A DNA stretch of 64,000 nt from Lingula anatina. Lineage: Eukaryota; Brachiopoda; Lingulata; Lingulida; Lingulidae. Shown piece by piece: positions 13,101 through 22,853 of this stretch. The notes under the pieces are model-generated. The model did not search any database. It saw only the letters and a list, made by a program, of their open reading frames with translations, and was not told where the DNA came from. Position 1 is the stretch's first letter. Each line of letters starts with the position of its first letter. The DNA is taken from positions 131,939 to 195,938 of the forward strand of contig NW_019775494.1 of NCBI RefSeq assembly GCF_001039355.2, in the 5' to 3' direction. A program made the translations under genes and the position numbers.

Positions 13101-14206
13101 TGGCCAGCTCAACTGTGTTAATTTCATTCTTATTGTTTTTCGTCTATTTATTTATTCTATTCTATTTTTTTAGTTTGTAAAAACTAATGCGATTTAGTAC
13201 AGGTCTATTTATAGGGGTTTACAATGTCCAGTTAAATAGTGTCCAAAGTGACTCCTCGTAAACAATCAAATTATAGCGTGCAATGCAGGCAGAAAGATTA
13301 CCTACTACTTCAATACTCAATATATAATAATAATTATATACAGTATGATATATAATTCAATTATGCAGACTCTAAACGTCTGCTCAGACTGAGAGTATTC
13401 AAGACCAGAAATTGGATAAACTCACCTCACCAAACGACAGGATTGGTTACCAATATATATATATTTTTCAGAGAATGGTCTATTGGGTTTATTGTTGATA
13501 CATGAGTGAGTCCGATTTTTGGTCTGAACGAAACTTAGGCCTAAATTTGCAAGAGGCATAAAAATCTGCGCGTTTTTCTTGTTTTTTTTTTTTTTTTTTT
13601 TTTTTTCTTGCTTTATTTATTCATTATAAATTTATATATTTGTGTTGTTGTTGTTAATTCCTGTTATGATAATTATCGCCATTATTTTGTATAGGCTTCA
13701 ATCCTCACTGGAACGAGGAAGCCACCTTCCAAGTCAAGGTTCCTGAACTGGCTTTTGTCCGCTTTGCCGTACACGACTATGAGTCCAAATCCAAAGACAA
13801 CTTTCTGGGACAGTACACGCTGCCCTTTAACAGCTTACTGCCAGGTAGATAAGTAGGTCCCTAGTGGGAACGTTTGCAATTACAATGTATTTTGATGCAG
13901 TATAATGTACATGAATAATGGGACTTATAGCTTGTATAAAAAACACCGCCAAATAAGAGCATGGCAATACATGTTTATGTGGCAATATAAGTTCATTATC
14001 AGTTTTCTTGCACTTGGAACGACTTACTTTTTCTATGTTTTTTTTCTTGTTTTTAGTCACTACAGAATTAAAATACAATACATGTATGCTGGATAATGTA
14101 TAGGATAAACTGTAATTTTTCAGGTTATCGACACGTGCCGCTGTTGTCCAAGCGTGGGGCGTCACTGTCTCCTGCCTGCGTTTTCATCCATGTGTCCAAG
14201 GAATGA
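1565..14206 (+). CDS. phosphoinositide phospholipase C, delta class (18 exons, N-terminal exon uncertain)
   Basis: Hydrolyses PIP2 to IP3 and diacylglycerol at the plasma membrane. Exons: 1565-1723, 2332-2411, 2681-2832, 4186-4315, 5955-6094, 6549-6615, 8530-8623, 8916-9027, 9215-9300, 9757-9877, 10217-10385, 10625-11123, 11534-11713, 12126-12233, 12514-12578, 12939-13056, 13695-13844, 14124-14206. Every junction is GT-AG and the phases join without a break, giving 837 residues from codon 1 (shared with the missing exon) to TGA. Order: PH, EF-hands, X box, acidic/Ser-rich linker, Y box, C2, with no C-terminal extension; this is delta architecture rather than beta, gamma, epsilon or eta. Catalytic residues seen: His310, Asn311, Glu340, Asp342, His355, Glu389, each one less than the rat PLC-delta1 numbering known to me. 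That pattern excludes the catalytically dead PRIP/PLCL group. It is longer than vertebrate delta enzymes (~750-790) because of the linker. Confidence 0.95.
1917..1952. repeat. (CT)n microsatellite in PLC intron
   Basis: About 18 CT dinucleotides in the intron between the first two visible PH exons. Confidence 0.95.
3372..3504. repeat. compound (CA)n microsatellite in PLC intron
   Basis: Imperfect CA array with GC-step interruptions and an embedded AG block, inside the large intron before the first EF-hand exon. Confidence 0.93.
4186..8623 (+). CDS. PLC-delta EF-hand exons
   Basis: Exons 4186-4315, 5955-6094, 6549-6615 and 8530-8623 encode residues 131-275. The first EF-hand has a near-canonical loop, [12 protein letters not shown], with acidic residues at positions 1, 3 and 12. 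The following hands are degenerate, which is usual in PLCs, where the EF lobes are mainly structural. The exon at 5955 carries a Lys/Asp/Ser-rich insert between hands. The last exon ends in a Gly codon split with 8916. Confidence 0.88.
7781..7824. repeat. (ATT)n microsatellite in PLC intron
   Basis: Uninterrupted trinucleotide array of about 14 units in the intron between exons 6549-6615 and 8530-8623. The rest of that 1.9 kb intron shows nothing else I can name. Confidence 0.93.
8916..10385 (+). CDS. PLC-delta catalytic X-box exons
   Basis: Exons 8916-9027, 9215-9300, 9757-9877 and 10217-10385 encode residues 275-437. Motifs in order: VYQDM, the first catalytic His in TSHNTYL (His310, Asn311), CVELDCWDG (Glu340 and Asp342, Ca2+ ligands), IIYHG (second catalytic His355) and LSIENHC (Glu389). 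The segment closes with the substrate-phosphate lysine motif GKILIKNKK shared with the next exon. All catalytic residues are present, so activity is expected. The last exon is only 21 bp downstream of a long TA repeat. Confidence 0.95.
9350..9480. repeat. relic of a palindromic repeat family in PLC intron
   Basis: Contains CTCATTCCCA, a GTAGATCGATC block, and a stretch reading CTCCGTGGGTACTCTCGCTG followed by GAGTGCAA. These resemble sequences near 53578-53670 and 60424-60634. No matching right terminus was found, so this looks like a truncated copy. Confidence 0.45.
10118..10195. repeat. (TA)n microsatellite next to PLC exon acceptor
   Basis: About 39 TA dinucleotides ending 21 bp before the acceptor of the exon that encodes catalytic Glu389. 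A T-rich stretch (TTTATTTATTTATTTTTTGCAG-like) lies between them and supplies the polypyrimidine tract. Confidence 0.95.
10625..11123 (+). CDS. PLC-delta X-Y linker exon
   Basis: One 499-bp exon encodes residues 438-604. It starts with Asn-Lys-Lys (substrate-binding lysines), then an acidic run of Asp/Glu (residues ~446-475), a Pro/Thr-rich patch ([11 protein letters not shown]), a Ser/Thr-rich stretch and a basic segment (Lys-Arg-Gln-Lys-Val-Lys). It re-enters the conserved Y box at [12 protein letters not shown]. Acidic X-Y linkers are known to block the active site of PLCs until membrane engagement. This one, roughly 145 residues, is about three times what I recall for vertebrate delta isoforms. 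Confidence 0.92.
11534..12233 (+). CDS. PLC-delta catalytic Y-box exons
   Basis: Exons 11534-11713 and 12126-12233 encode residues 604-700. Recognisable signatures are [40 protein letters not shown] and the terminal [11 protein letters not shown]. The Ser-Ser-Asn-Tyr region and the Tyr-Pro-Asn-Gly-Arg segment correspond to the strand pair that holds the PIP2 headgroup. The phase is continuous from the linker exon through a split Gln codon. Confidence 0.93.
12514..14206 (+). CDS. PLC-delta C2-domain exons and stop
   Basis: Exons 12514-12578, 12939-13056, 13695-13844 and 14124-14206 encode residues 700-837. They contain [12 protein letters not shown], the strand YIKVIIDG, the signature [33 protein letters not shown] and [12 protein letters not shown]. 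The C-terminus is His-Val-Ser-Lys-Glu then TGA. The first Ca2+-binding loop is short: where delta1/delta4 have a Val-Asp-Pro around a long Asn/Lys loop, this protein reads Thr-Lys-Thr-Gln-Asn-Pro-Tyr, with no Asp. Calcium binding by the domain may therefore be reduced. Confidence 0.92.
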
Positions 14207-14955
14207 GACTGTCTTGACATTCCTGGTGGCGACATTTGGCAATAAGTAATTTGAAAGAGAAATGCGCCTCTTTGCGTTTCTCTCTTGCGGTGACATTTTT
14301 TTTCAAGAAAAGCATCTGCTAGGTTGGATTACATGTTAAGGTTTAGAATATGGGCTTTCCAAAAACCCAGCTTAAACTTTGTTGATGTTCTTATATAAGT
14401 AACACATAACTCAAAATGTTCTCAAACATATTCTCAAAAAGAAGCCAGTGTGTTCAAAATGTCCCCATCCCAGGACATATAATTGGATAAAACAATTGTC
14501 ATGATACAGTAGGTACTTGTAAGCAAGTGTAGCGTATGCTTCGCAACACGTTTCCAATATTTCCCAAAATATCCGCTTAAATTCATCAGTGAATTATTGC
14601 TGCACTAGACGGACAATAAGCTTACTGCCACTATATCTTTCTTAATACGCTGTAGAATTTTTCGCATAAACGTCATGTCGTTGATTTCTCTTATGTAGAT
14701 GTACGTGGACATAAAACTATCATATTGGAATCATTCCTTGTTTTTAATTTTCAGGTGAACAGAAAATATTGTGTTTTGCCGAAATTTATTTTGGTTTTCT
14801 TAATGCTATTTCTTCGTATTACTTTTGATGTCAGTATTTCACGTGTCTACTTGTGTAGGTTTAGACAAGATATTCGGAGCGTACAAGCAGGTCTTGAGAT
14901 GACTATTATTACTTCGAATGCTGAAAGAACTCTAATTGTATCTTCCTTGAATAAA
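14207..14955 (+). terminator. PLC-delta 3' UTR and candidate poly(A) signal
   Basis: Downstream of the TGA at 14204-14206 the first clear AATAAA lies at 14950-14955, which would give a 3' UTR near 750 nt. The signal lies inside the first copy of the large direct repeat that starts at 14698, so a second copy of the same signal exists about 3.4 kb downstream. Confidence 0.45.
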
Positions 14956-17871
14956 TAGCCTGATTATATCCTTTATTTCTATAATATTTGTTTGAGTTAT
15001 TTTTTCATGTTCCTTCTGTTTCGTACTAACGATTTATTCAACAATGATTTGATTTACATATCGTACGAAGATAGCTCTACGTGGCATGTGATTATAAGAC
15101 CCCTATTCAGTTCTAGTCAATGAGACGATACGGAGTGCTTTGACGTTGACGTTGGAAAAAGTTTTTTTTTCACTAGACAAATGTTTAAAGCATAAGACAG
15201 GGTAAAATATTGATGCAAACAAGCGAAATACGTACCCCTGCCGTACACAACTCCTTTGTTTTGTAAAAGGTTACAGTTTGTACATCCTATCAAGATTACA
15301 CCCCACTTTCCTGATCAAGTCAATAAAAATAGGGGGATTTTTATTGTGTGCTATCAAGCATGTCCTCGTTATCTTTATCTGCATGATCCGATATACTACA
15401 TACTTTATATAGGAACTGCACTAGGACTCATTCTGGCCACCCTTATGCATGTACAATTTGTTCGTTCATTCATAGAGGCGCTTCGGTCGCCCGATTCCAG
15501 GAAGAGCCTGAAGCCTGCAGCATCATGAGATATGTGACGTAGTATTCCATCCTATTTTACGTGCCCGATCTCGATAAATAATGGGACTCCGCCGAATCCA
15601 TGTGACAGCTCGTGTCGAGGAAAGCATGTGATGGTGTGGAGGCGAATCATCCATTGCGGTTACATTTACCCACGTGGCTGGCTGCTTGTTTTCATTCTCC
15701 TTCCAAAATTCCGTCTCATCTACATCTACTCCGATTGACAGACCTCACATTATACAGAAAAGCAGATGATGACTCGTGACACAAAATTCCCCGCTTCGGA
15801 TCCTTGAAGGTAAATATACATTTAAGTAATTTTGTTAGCCATACTAGGAATACGGTTAACTGTAAGCGATAGATGTGCAGCTTTATCGACATCATTTTAT
15901 AAATAATGAAATTTCCAGGCATATCGAATATTTGCATGGTATATGTGTAAAGCCCGCATCAGTCGCTTGCTAGAAATTTCACTCTGAGCGACTAAGCTAT
16001 TTGGTACGTCTATCATTCTTCTAAGACACCGGACTACTCTTCAGGATGAGCATGGGTAACGTTTTCCATTGCCTGGAGATCCCAGCCACTTGTGTCACAG
16101 TTGTCTGTTGCTGTCAGTGACACAAGATTTGGCCAACATTCCCTCAAGAAATTTAGATAATGATAATGATAATGATAATGGAAATATTGCATTGTGTATT
16201 TCGTGGGGAGAAGTCGGCTGTAAAACGCACAGCCTTGTTCACTCCCTTTCTGCGACTGTCTTTGACTTCATCCATTCATCCATCATTTCTCTTTCCTTTC
16301 ATCGTCAGCTCTCTCTCTCTCTCTCTCTCTCTCAAACAAACACACACACACACACACACTTGTCCACCAGCCTTTATAACGTCACCATAGCGTGTGAGAT
16401 ACTTTTTAACACTACTGGATGGTCTAAAATCCCCTCATTTACACTAAGGGACCTCAAGTTTCAGGATGGAAATTTGACTGATATATGCCAGTACAGTATG
16501 ACTTAAGTTTTTCCCCGAAGTCAAGATATAAACAGTATTGATTTTATATGTAAGTAGTAAGACGGCGTGACTACTGGAGTAGCACTTAAACCGCATTCAC
16601 TACTTATTATCCACGATTATCTCTGTCTGCATCGAAAGATCGAAGGAGCTGTCTCAGAAGCGTTTATCACAATCATTTGAACTCCATGACTGATCGCTTT
16701 CAACCCAATAAGAAAATCACTTGGATGTTTTACGACGTGCTGCGCAGCCGCGGTCTTGATTGCAATTAACACTGGCTGAGACGGAGAAGTCTTTAAATTA
16801 TAGGTCGGCAAATTGCGATCTCAGCTAGTCGTGTGTGAACGCGTCAAGTGAGTTAATTCAAACGATAGGATAGTGATGTCTGGATTTTCTAAGAAGTTTG
16901 TTTGTCGATATTTGTTAAGGCATAAGATCGAGGATTGCATGTCGCAATAGACGATCGATACATAGAAGAAAACTCAATAATCATGAGATTCAGGAGAGGT
17001 ATATTTCAAATAAGGGTAAAAATATAGACTGACACTGCGATAAGACATATAAAACCGTCAGTACAAGAACGTTATTTATACAGATACAATTTAAAGATCG
17101 TACATGTACAACAGCAGTGAAAATATTAAATTAAAGTGACACTGCAGTTTTGTAAATTTTCAGTGATTGCTTATTGTTTGTAAAACTGAACGAGGAATTG
17201 TCAGGAACAAAATCAGTTTGATTATTTTTAGCAATTTTTCTGCCAGAGTGCCAATGAATGACAATAACAAGTCACACAGCAATATAAGAGCATATGACAT
17301 GTTTTAAATTTAACCCAAATGTGACAGAGACAGTTAATTGATTAACATGATAAATTCTCTTTTCATGCCACGCATGTATTTCTTGGCATATTTACAACAT
17401 CTGACAAGTAAACGATGGATATAATAAATAGCTACATGCAGTATATATGAAATATCGCGTGGAATGATACAAAATTATTCTGTTTCACTTAATTACATAT
17501 ATCGGTATTGTCATACACTGTATCTTTGCCTTTGAAAGTATCATAAATCGGCATTATGATAACAGTTTTTACCACAATACATGACTTATCAGTAAAATGC
17601 AGTAAAATATGAGTTAAGATATCACAACAGTCGACATTTTGCACTGTTACACTGAATACACTGGTCTACACAGACTAGAATTCTAAGCTTCAAAGGAGGG
17701 GCTATAAATTTCGGCTTGCAATATATCAAAATGTTTAGTTACTGATCTGGATGCTGAATTACCTCTATCGGAATTATCAGAGTTATCCGATTACGATTTG
17801 ATACCTACTGTTTGAAATGAATGTGTGGGCGGTTCTATGCGGAGAGAGAGAGAGAGGGAGAGAGGTATGTC
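14698..17871. repeat. large direct repeat, copy 1 (~3.17 kb)
   Basis: Begins GATGTACGTGGACATAAAAC and ends GAGAGAGGTATGTC. The same sequence recurs in the same orientation at 18106-21332 with sparse substitutions and microsatellite-length differences. Inside are a (CT)n/(CA)n compound repeat (16309-16359) and a TGATAA repeat near 16160. No recognisable protein, LTR or terminal inverted repeat was seen. Reading frames shared by the two copies (for example 15256-15528) match no family I know, and their conservation is explained by the copies being nearly identical. Confidence 0.93.
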
Positions 17872-18104
17872 AAATACCCCGTTCACACTACGCTCAGTTA
17901 TCCGGATAAATTGCGAATTAGGTCACAATTCGAATAAATGCAGTAGTGTGAACGCAAGAGGATTTTTGTAATGCGCATTTTCAAAATCCTGCAAGCGAGG
18001 TGGATTTCTAAGCGCGATCCGGATAACTTACCGGAATCGACACCTGTACAGATCTAACTGCACATGCGTGCAGATAAGTGCGGGTATCTATGAACGCTTG
18101 TTTA
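17872..18104. repeat. spacer between direct repeats with nested inverted repeats
   Basis: Unique to the junction. GTTCACACTAC (17881-17891) is the exact reverse complement of GTAGTGTGAAC (17943-17953). GTTATCCGGAT (17897-17907) is the exact reverse complement of ATCCGGATAAC (18017-18027). This looks like part of a fold-back or MITE-like element cut off at the N at 18105. Confidence 0.55.
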
Positions 18105-18105
18105 N
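18105..18105. other. ambiguous base (N), probable assembly join
   Basis: The only N in the window. It lies immediately before the first base of the second 3.2 kb copy, as expected if two contigs or haplotypes were joined there. Confidence 0.85.
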
Positions 18106-19726
18106 GATGTACGTGGACATAAAACTATCATATTGGAATCATTCCTTGTTTTTAATTTTCAGGTGAACAGAAGATATTGTGTTTTGCCGAAATTTATTTT
18201 GGTTTTCTTAATACTATTTCTTCGTTTTACTTTTGATGTCAGTATTTCACGTGTCTACTTGTGTAGGTTTAGACAAGATATTCGGAGCGTACAAGCAGGT
18301 CTTGAGATGACTATTATTACTTCGAATGCTGAAAGAACTCTAATTGTATCTTCCTTGAATAAATAGCCTGATTATATCCTTTATTTCTATAATATTTGTT
18401 TGAGTTATTTTTTCATGTTCCTTCTGTTTCTTACTAACGATTTATTCAACAATGATTTGATTTACATATCGTACGAAGATAGCTCTACGTGGCATGTGAT
18501 TATAAGACCCCTATTCAGTTCTAGTCAATGAGACGATACGGAGTGCTTTGACGTTGACGTTGGAAAAAGTTTTTTTTCACTAGACAAATGTTTAAAGCAT
18601 AAGACAGGGTAAAATATTGATGCAAACAAGCGAAATACGTACCCCTGCCGTACACAACTCCTTTGTTTTGTAAAAGGTTTCAGTTTGTTCATCCTATCAA
18701 GATTACATCCCACTTTCCTGATCAAATCAATAAAAATAGGGGGATTTTTATTGTGTGCTATCAAGCATGTCCTCGTTATCTTTATCGGCATGATCCGATA
18801 TACTACATACTTTATATAGGAACTGCACTGGAACTCATTCTGGCCACCCTTATGCATGTACAATTTGTTCGTTCATTCATAGAGGCGCTTCGGTCGCCCG
18901 ATTCCAGGAAGAGCCTGAAGCCTGCAGCATCATGAGATATGTGACGTAGTATTCCATCCTATTTTACGTGCCCGATCTCGATAAATAATGGGACTCCGCC
19001 GAATCCATGTGACAGCTCGTGTCGAGGAAAGCATGTGATGGTGTGGAGGCGAATCATCCATTGCGGTTACATTTACCCACGTGGCTTGCTTGCTTTCATT
19101 CTCCTTCCAAAATTCCGTCTCATCTACATCTACTCCGATTGACAGACCTCACATTATACAGAAAAGCAGATGATGACTCGTGACACAAAATTCCCCGCTT
19201 CGGATCCTTGAAGGTAAATATACATTTAAGTAATTTTGTTAGCCATACTAGGAATAAGGTTAACTGTAAGCGATAGATGTGCAGCTTTATCGACATCATT
19301 TTATAAATAATGAAATTTGCAGGCATATCGAATATTTGCATGGTATATGTGTAAAGCCCGCATCAGTCGCTTGCTAGAACTTTCACTCTGAGCGACTAAG
19401 CTATTTGGTACGTCTATCATTCTTCTAAGACACCGGACTACTCTTCAGGATGAGCATGGGTAACGTTTTCCATTGCCTGGAGGTCCCAGCCACTTGTGTC
19501 ACATTTGTCTGTTGCTGTCAGTGACACAAGATTTGGCCAACATTCCCTCAAGAAATTTAGATAATGATAATGATAATGGAAATATTGCATTGTGTATTTC
19601 GTGGGGAGAAGTCTGCTGTAAAACTGACAGCCTTGTTCATTCCTTTTCTGCGACTGTCTTTGACTTCATCCATTCATCCATCATTTCTCTTTCCTTTCAT
19701 CGTCAGCTCTCTCTCTCTCTCTCTCT

Positions 19727-19774
<48 letters not shown>

Positions 19775-21332
19775 TCCACCAGCCTTTATAACGTCACCAT
19801 AGCGTGTGAGATACTTTTTAACACTACTGGATGGTCTAAAATCCCCTCATTTACACTAAGGGACCTCAAGTTTCAGGATGGAAATTTGACTGATATATGC
19901 CAGTACAGTATGACTTAAGTTTTTCCCCGAAGTCAAGATATAAACAGTATTGATTTTATATGTAAGTAGTAAGACGGCGTGACTACTGGAGTAGCACTTA
20001 AACCGCATTCACTACTTATTATCCACGATTATCTCTGTCTGCATCGAAAGATCGAAGGAGCTGTCTCAAAAGCGTTTATCACAATCATTTGAACTCCATG
20101 ACCGATCGCTCTCAAACCAATAAGAAAATCACTTGGATGTTTTACGACGTGCTGCGCAGCCGCGGTCTTGATTGCAATTAACACTGGCTGAGACGGAGAA
20201 GTCTCTAAATTATAGGTCGGCAAATTGCGATCTCAGCTAGTCGTGTGTGAACGCGTCAAGAGAGTTAATTCAAACGATAGGATAGTGATGTCTGGATTTT
20301 CTAAGAAGTTTGTTTGTCGATATTTGTTAAGGCATAAGATCGAGGATTGCATGTCGCAATAGACGATCGATACATAGAAGAAAACTCAATAATCATGAGA
20401 TTCAGGAGAGGTATATTTCAAATAAGGGTAAAAATATAGACTGACACTTAAAAGACATAAAACCGTCAGTACAAGAACGTTATTTATACAGATACAGTTT
20501 ACGATAAGACATAAAACCGTCAGTACAAGAACGTTATTTATACAGATACAGTTTAAAGATCGTACATGTACAACAGCAGTAAAAATATTAAATTAAAGTG
20601 ACACTGCAATTTTGTAAATTTTTCAGTGGATGTTAATTGTTTGTAAAACTGAACGAGGAATTGTCAGGAACAAAATCAGTTTGATTATTTTTAGCAATTT
20701 TTCTGCCAGAGTGCCAGTGAATGACAATAACAAGTCACACAGCAATATAACAGCATATGACATGTTTTAAATTTAGCCCAAATGTGACAGAAACAGTAAA
20801 CTGATTAACATGATAAATTCTCTTTTCCATGGCATACATGTATTTCTTGGCATATTTACAACATCTGACAAGTAAACGATGGATATAATAAATAGCTACA
20901 TGCAGTATATATGAAATATCGCGTGGAATGATACAAAATTATTCTGTTTCACTTAATTACATATATCGGTATTGTCATACACTGTATCTTTGCCTTTGAA
21001 AGTATCATAAATCGGCATTATGATAACAGTTTTTTTCCACAATACATGATTTATCAGTAAAATGCAGTAAAATATTAGTTAAGCTATCACAACAGGCGAA
21101 ATTTTGCACTGTTACACTGAATACACTGGTCTACACAGACTAGAACTCTAAGCTTCAAAGGAGGGGCTATAAATTTCGGCTTGCAATATATCAAAATGTT
21201 TAGTTACTGATCTGGATGCTGAATTACCTCTATCGGAATTATCAGAGTTATCCGATTACGATTTGATACCTACTGTTTGAAATGAATGTGTGGGCGGTTC
21301 TATGCGGAGAGAGAGAGGGAGAGAGGTATGTC
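18106..21332. repeat. large direct repeat, copy 2 (~3.23 kb)
   Basis: Collinear with 14698-17871. Differences include a longer CA tract (about 19732-19770 against 16340-16359), one fewer TGATAA-type unit, an extra tandem 54-bp unit (20453-20556) and a shorter GA tract at the right end. The base-level changes look like allelic or recent-paralogue divergence. There is no recognisable gene. Confidence 0.93.
20453..20556. repeat. 54-bp tandem duplication private to copy 2
   Basis: A 49-bp block starting AGACATAAAACCGTCAGTAC occurs at 20453 and again at 20507. The corresponding place in copy 1 (near 17043) has it once. Confidence 0.9.
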
Positions 21333-22613
21333 TTACATTCCAGCAGCATTAAGACTCTTATATAGACATTTTTCAGTCAAAAAGTATGTGATTGTAATAT
21401 GAAAGTGGTGAATTCTAAAATAACACTACCAAAATATTTCTTTCGGAATTACGTTTTACCTACCATGAGCATCAAAGATCACAGGCAAGTCGCCCAATTA
21501 GCATCCCATAGCTGGATACTGGATTCAAGGTATAAAGGAAAAAATCCCACAGGCCTTTGAAACTCAGGGTGCTTTTACCCGCTCATTATATTTGTTATCA
21601 TTTAGTAGCTCTGTTAAAACAATTAACTCCTGACTGGTATAATCAGGAACTTGTAGAGATGATATCAATAGTGTATATCAATCAATTTGTGCATGATGGG
21701 GAACACACGTGGGGCGCCACGCTATAGCTGGGTGAAAGCGTACACACTACCCACACACTACACACACACGCGCGCGCGCGGGCGCGAGCACGTCATAGAG
21801 CGTATTTATAGAATGATCAATTGGACCAACCTAAAGATTGATCAGACGGATTTGGGCTCACTATAATCATTCGAAATTATGTTATTGCAAGCACGATATT
21901 GTTAATTGCAATAAATCCTAAAAAGTTGGAAGCCTTCACTCACTCACTCCCCTCCCATTTGTTATTAAAATAACTTAATTTGTTTGGGATGGTCAAAAAA
22001 ATTATGTGCCCACTCCGATTCAAATTGTTGCTACTGTATTTAATGGTCTAGCTATTTGTTTGTCGAGTAGGAATATTGGCGTCAAGAACGGCGCTTACAA
22101 TGTATTTAAATCTGATTTGATTGTTCCTTTGGATCAGTCCAACTGATCTAATTTGGATAGATTTGATAGATGAACCAGAGCGGAGCGCCCAAGGACGTCA
22201 GTACACTTGACGTGATAGTCAAACATACCAACACTGAACACAAACAGCTGTTTGAACTCTGCAGTATAAGTCATGGCATCTGCTTTATATATTAAAGATT
22301 ATCATGGTAGCAATACATGTAGTAGGTAAAGTGAATGCTTTATGATAAATGACCTTTTATGTTGCTGCTAGGTGGTTTTGTTTAAATTTTGATATAGTGT
22401 TAAGACACTTCTTACTTGAGAGAGTGAACGATTTACAATAAAGGCCCAATTACCAATAAGGACGGACTTAATCATATTCACGTCCGTGCGGTACAATTTT
22501 CTGTATCGCACCAATTGGACTGGTCCAAACATTACGCTCGGTGTTTAAAAATCATCACAATGTCAGTGTTTTTAAGAAATATGGCTGGATCATGCACGTC
22601 AAATCTAAAGGCT
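21333..22613. other. intergenic, no recognisable gene
   Basis: AT-rich sequence with a short CA/CG tract near 21757-21785. No coding exon, RNA gene or complete mobile element was recognised. Confidence 0.5.
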
Positions 22614-22853
22614 CTGTCACACTAGCGTAAAGACTACGTATGAGTATCGTATGTGGCATCGATTATACGTACAAAACCACCTTGTTTCCAGCGTATTTAA
22701 ATGAAGATACAAACAGCTTATGGAATTATTTAAGAACATTCTCATGCCCTCCTGATGTGCGAACGTGTACCGACGTACTTACGAATCTATTGCGTTTGTC
22801 TGTTTATGGGTAATTTTTTCTCATACGTAAGTGATACACGCTAGGTGTGACAG
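22614..22853. mobile_element. fold-back / MITE-like element (~240 bp)
   Basis: CTGTCACACTAGCGT (22614-22628) faces ACGCTAGGTGTGACAG (22838-22853), an inverted repeat differing by one inserted base. Inside it, ACGTATGAG on the left matches CTCATACGT (22820-22828) on the right. The interior is non-coding. Non-autonomous DNA transposons have this form. The superfamily is not assigned because no clear target-site duplication could be read. Confidence 0.65.

Noticed and set aside
15256-15528. 90-codon open frame present in both large repeat copies (also 18663-18935)
   Set aside because: No family similarity recognised. Conservation is explained by the near identity of the two copies; no splice or start context favours coding.
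14698-21332. Interpretation of the large direct repeats as LTRs of a retrotransposon
   Set aside because: The spacer is only 234 bp, with no gag/pol coding, primer-binding site or polypurine tract, and the copies lack TG...CA ends.
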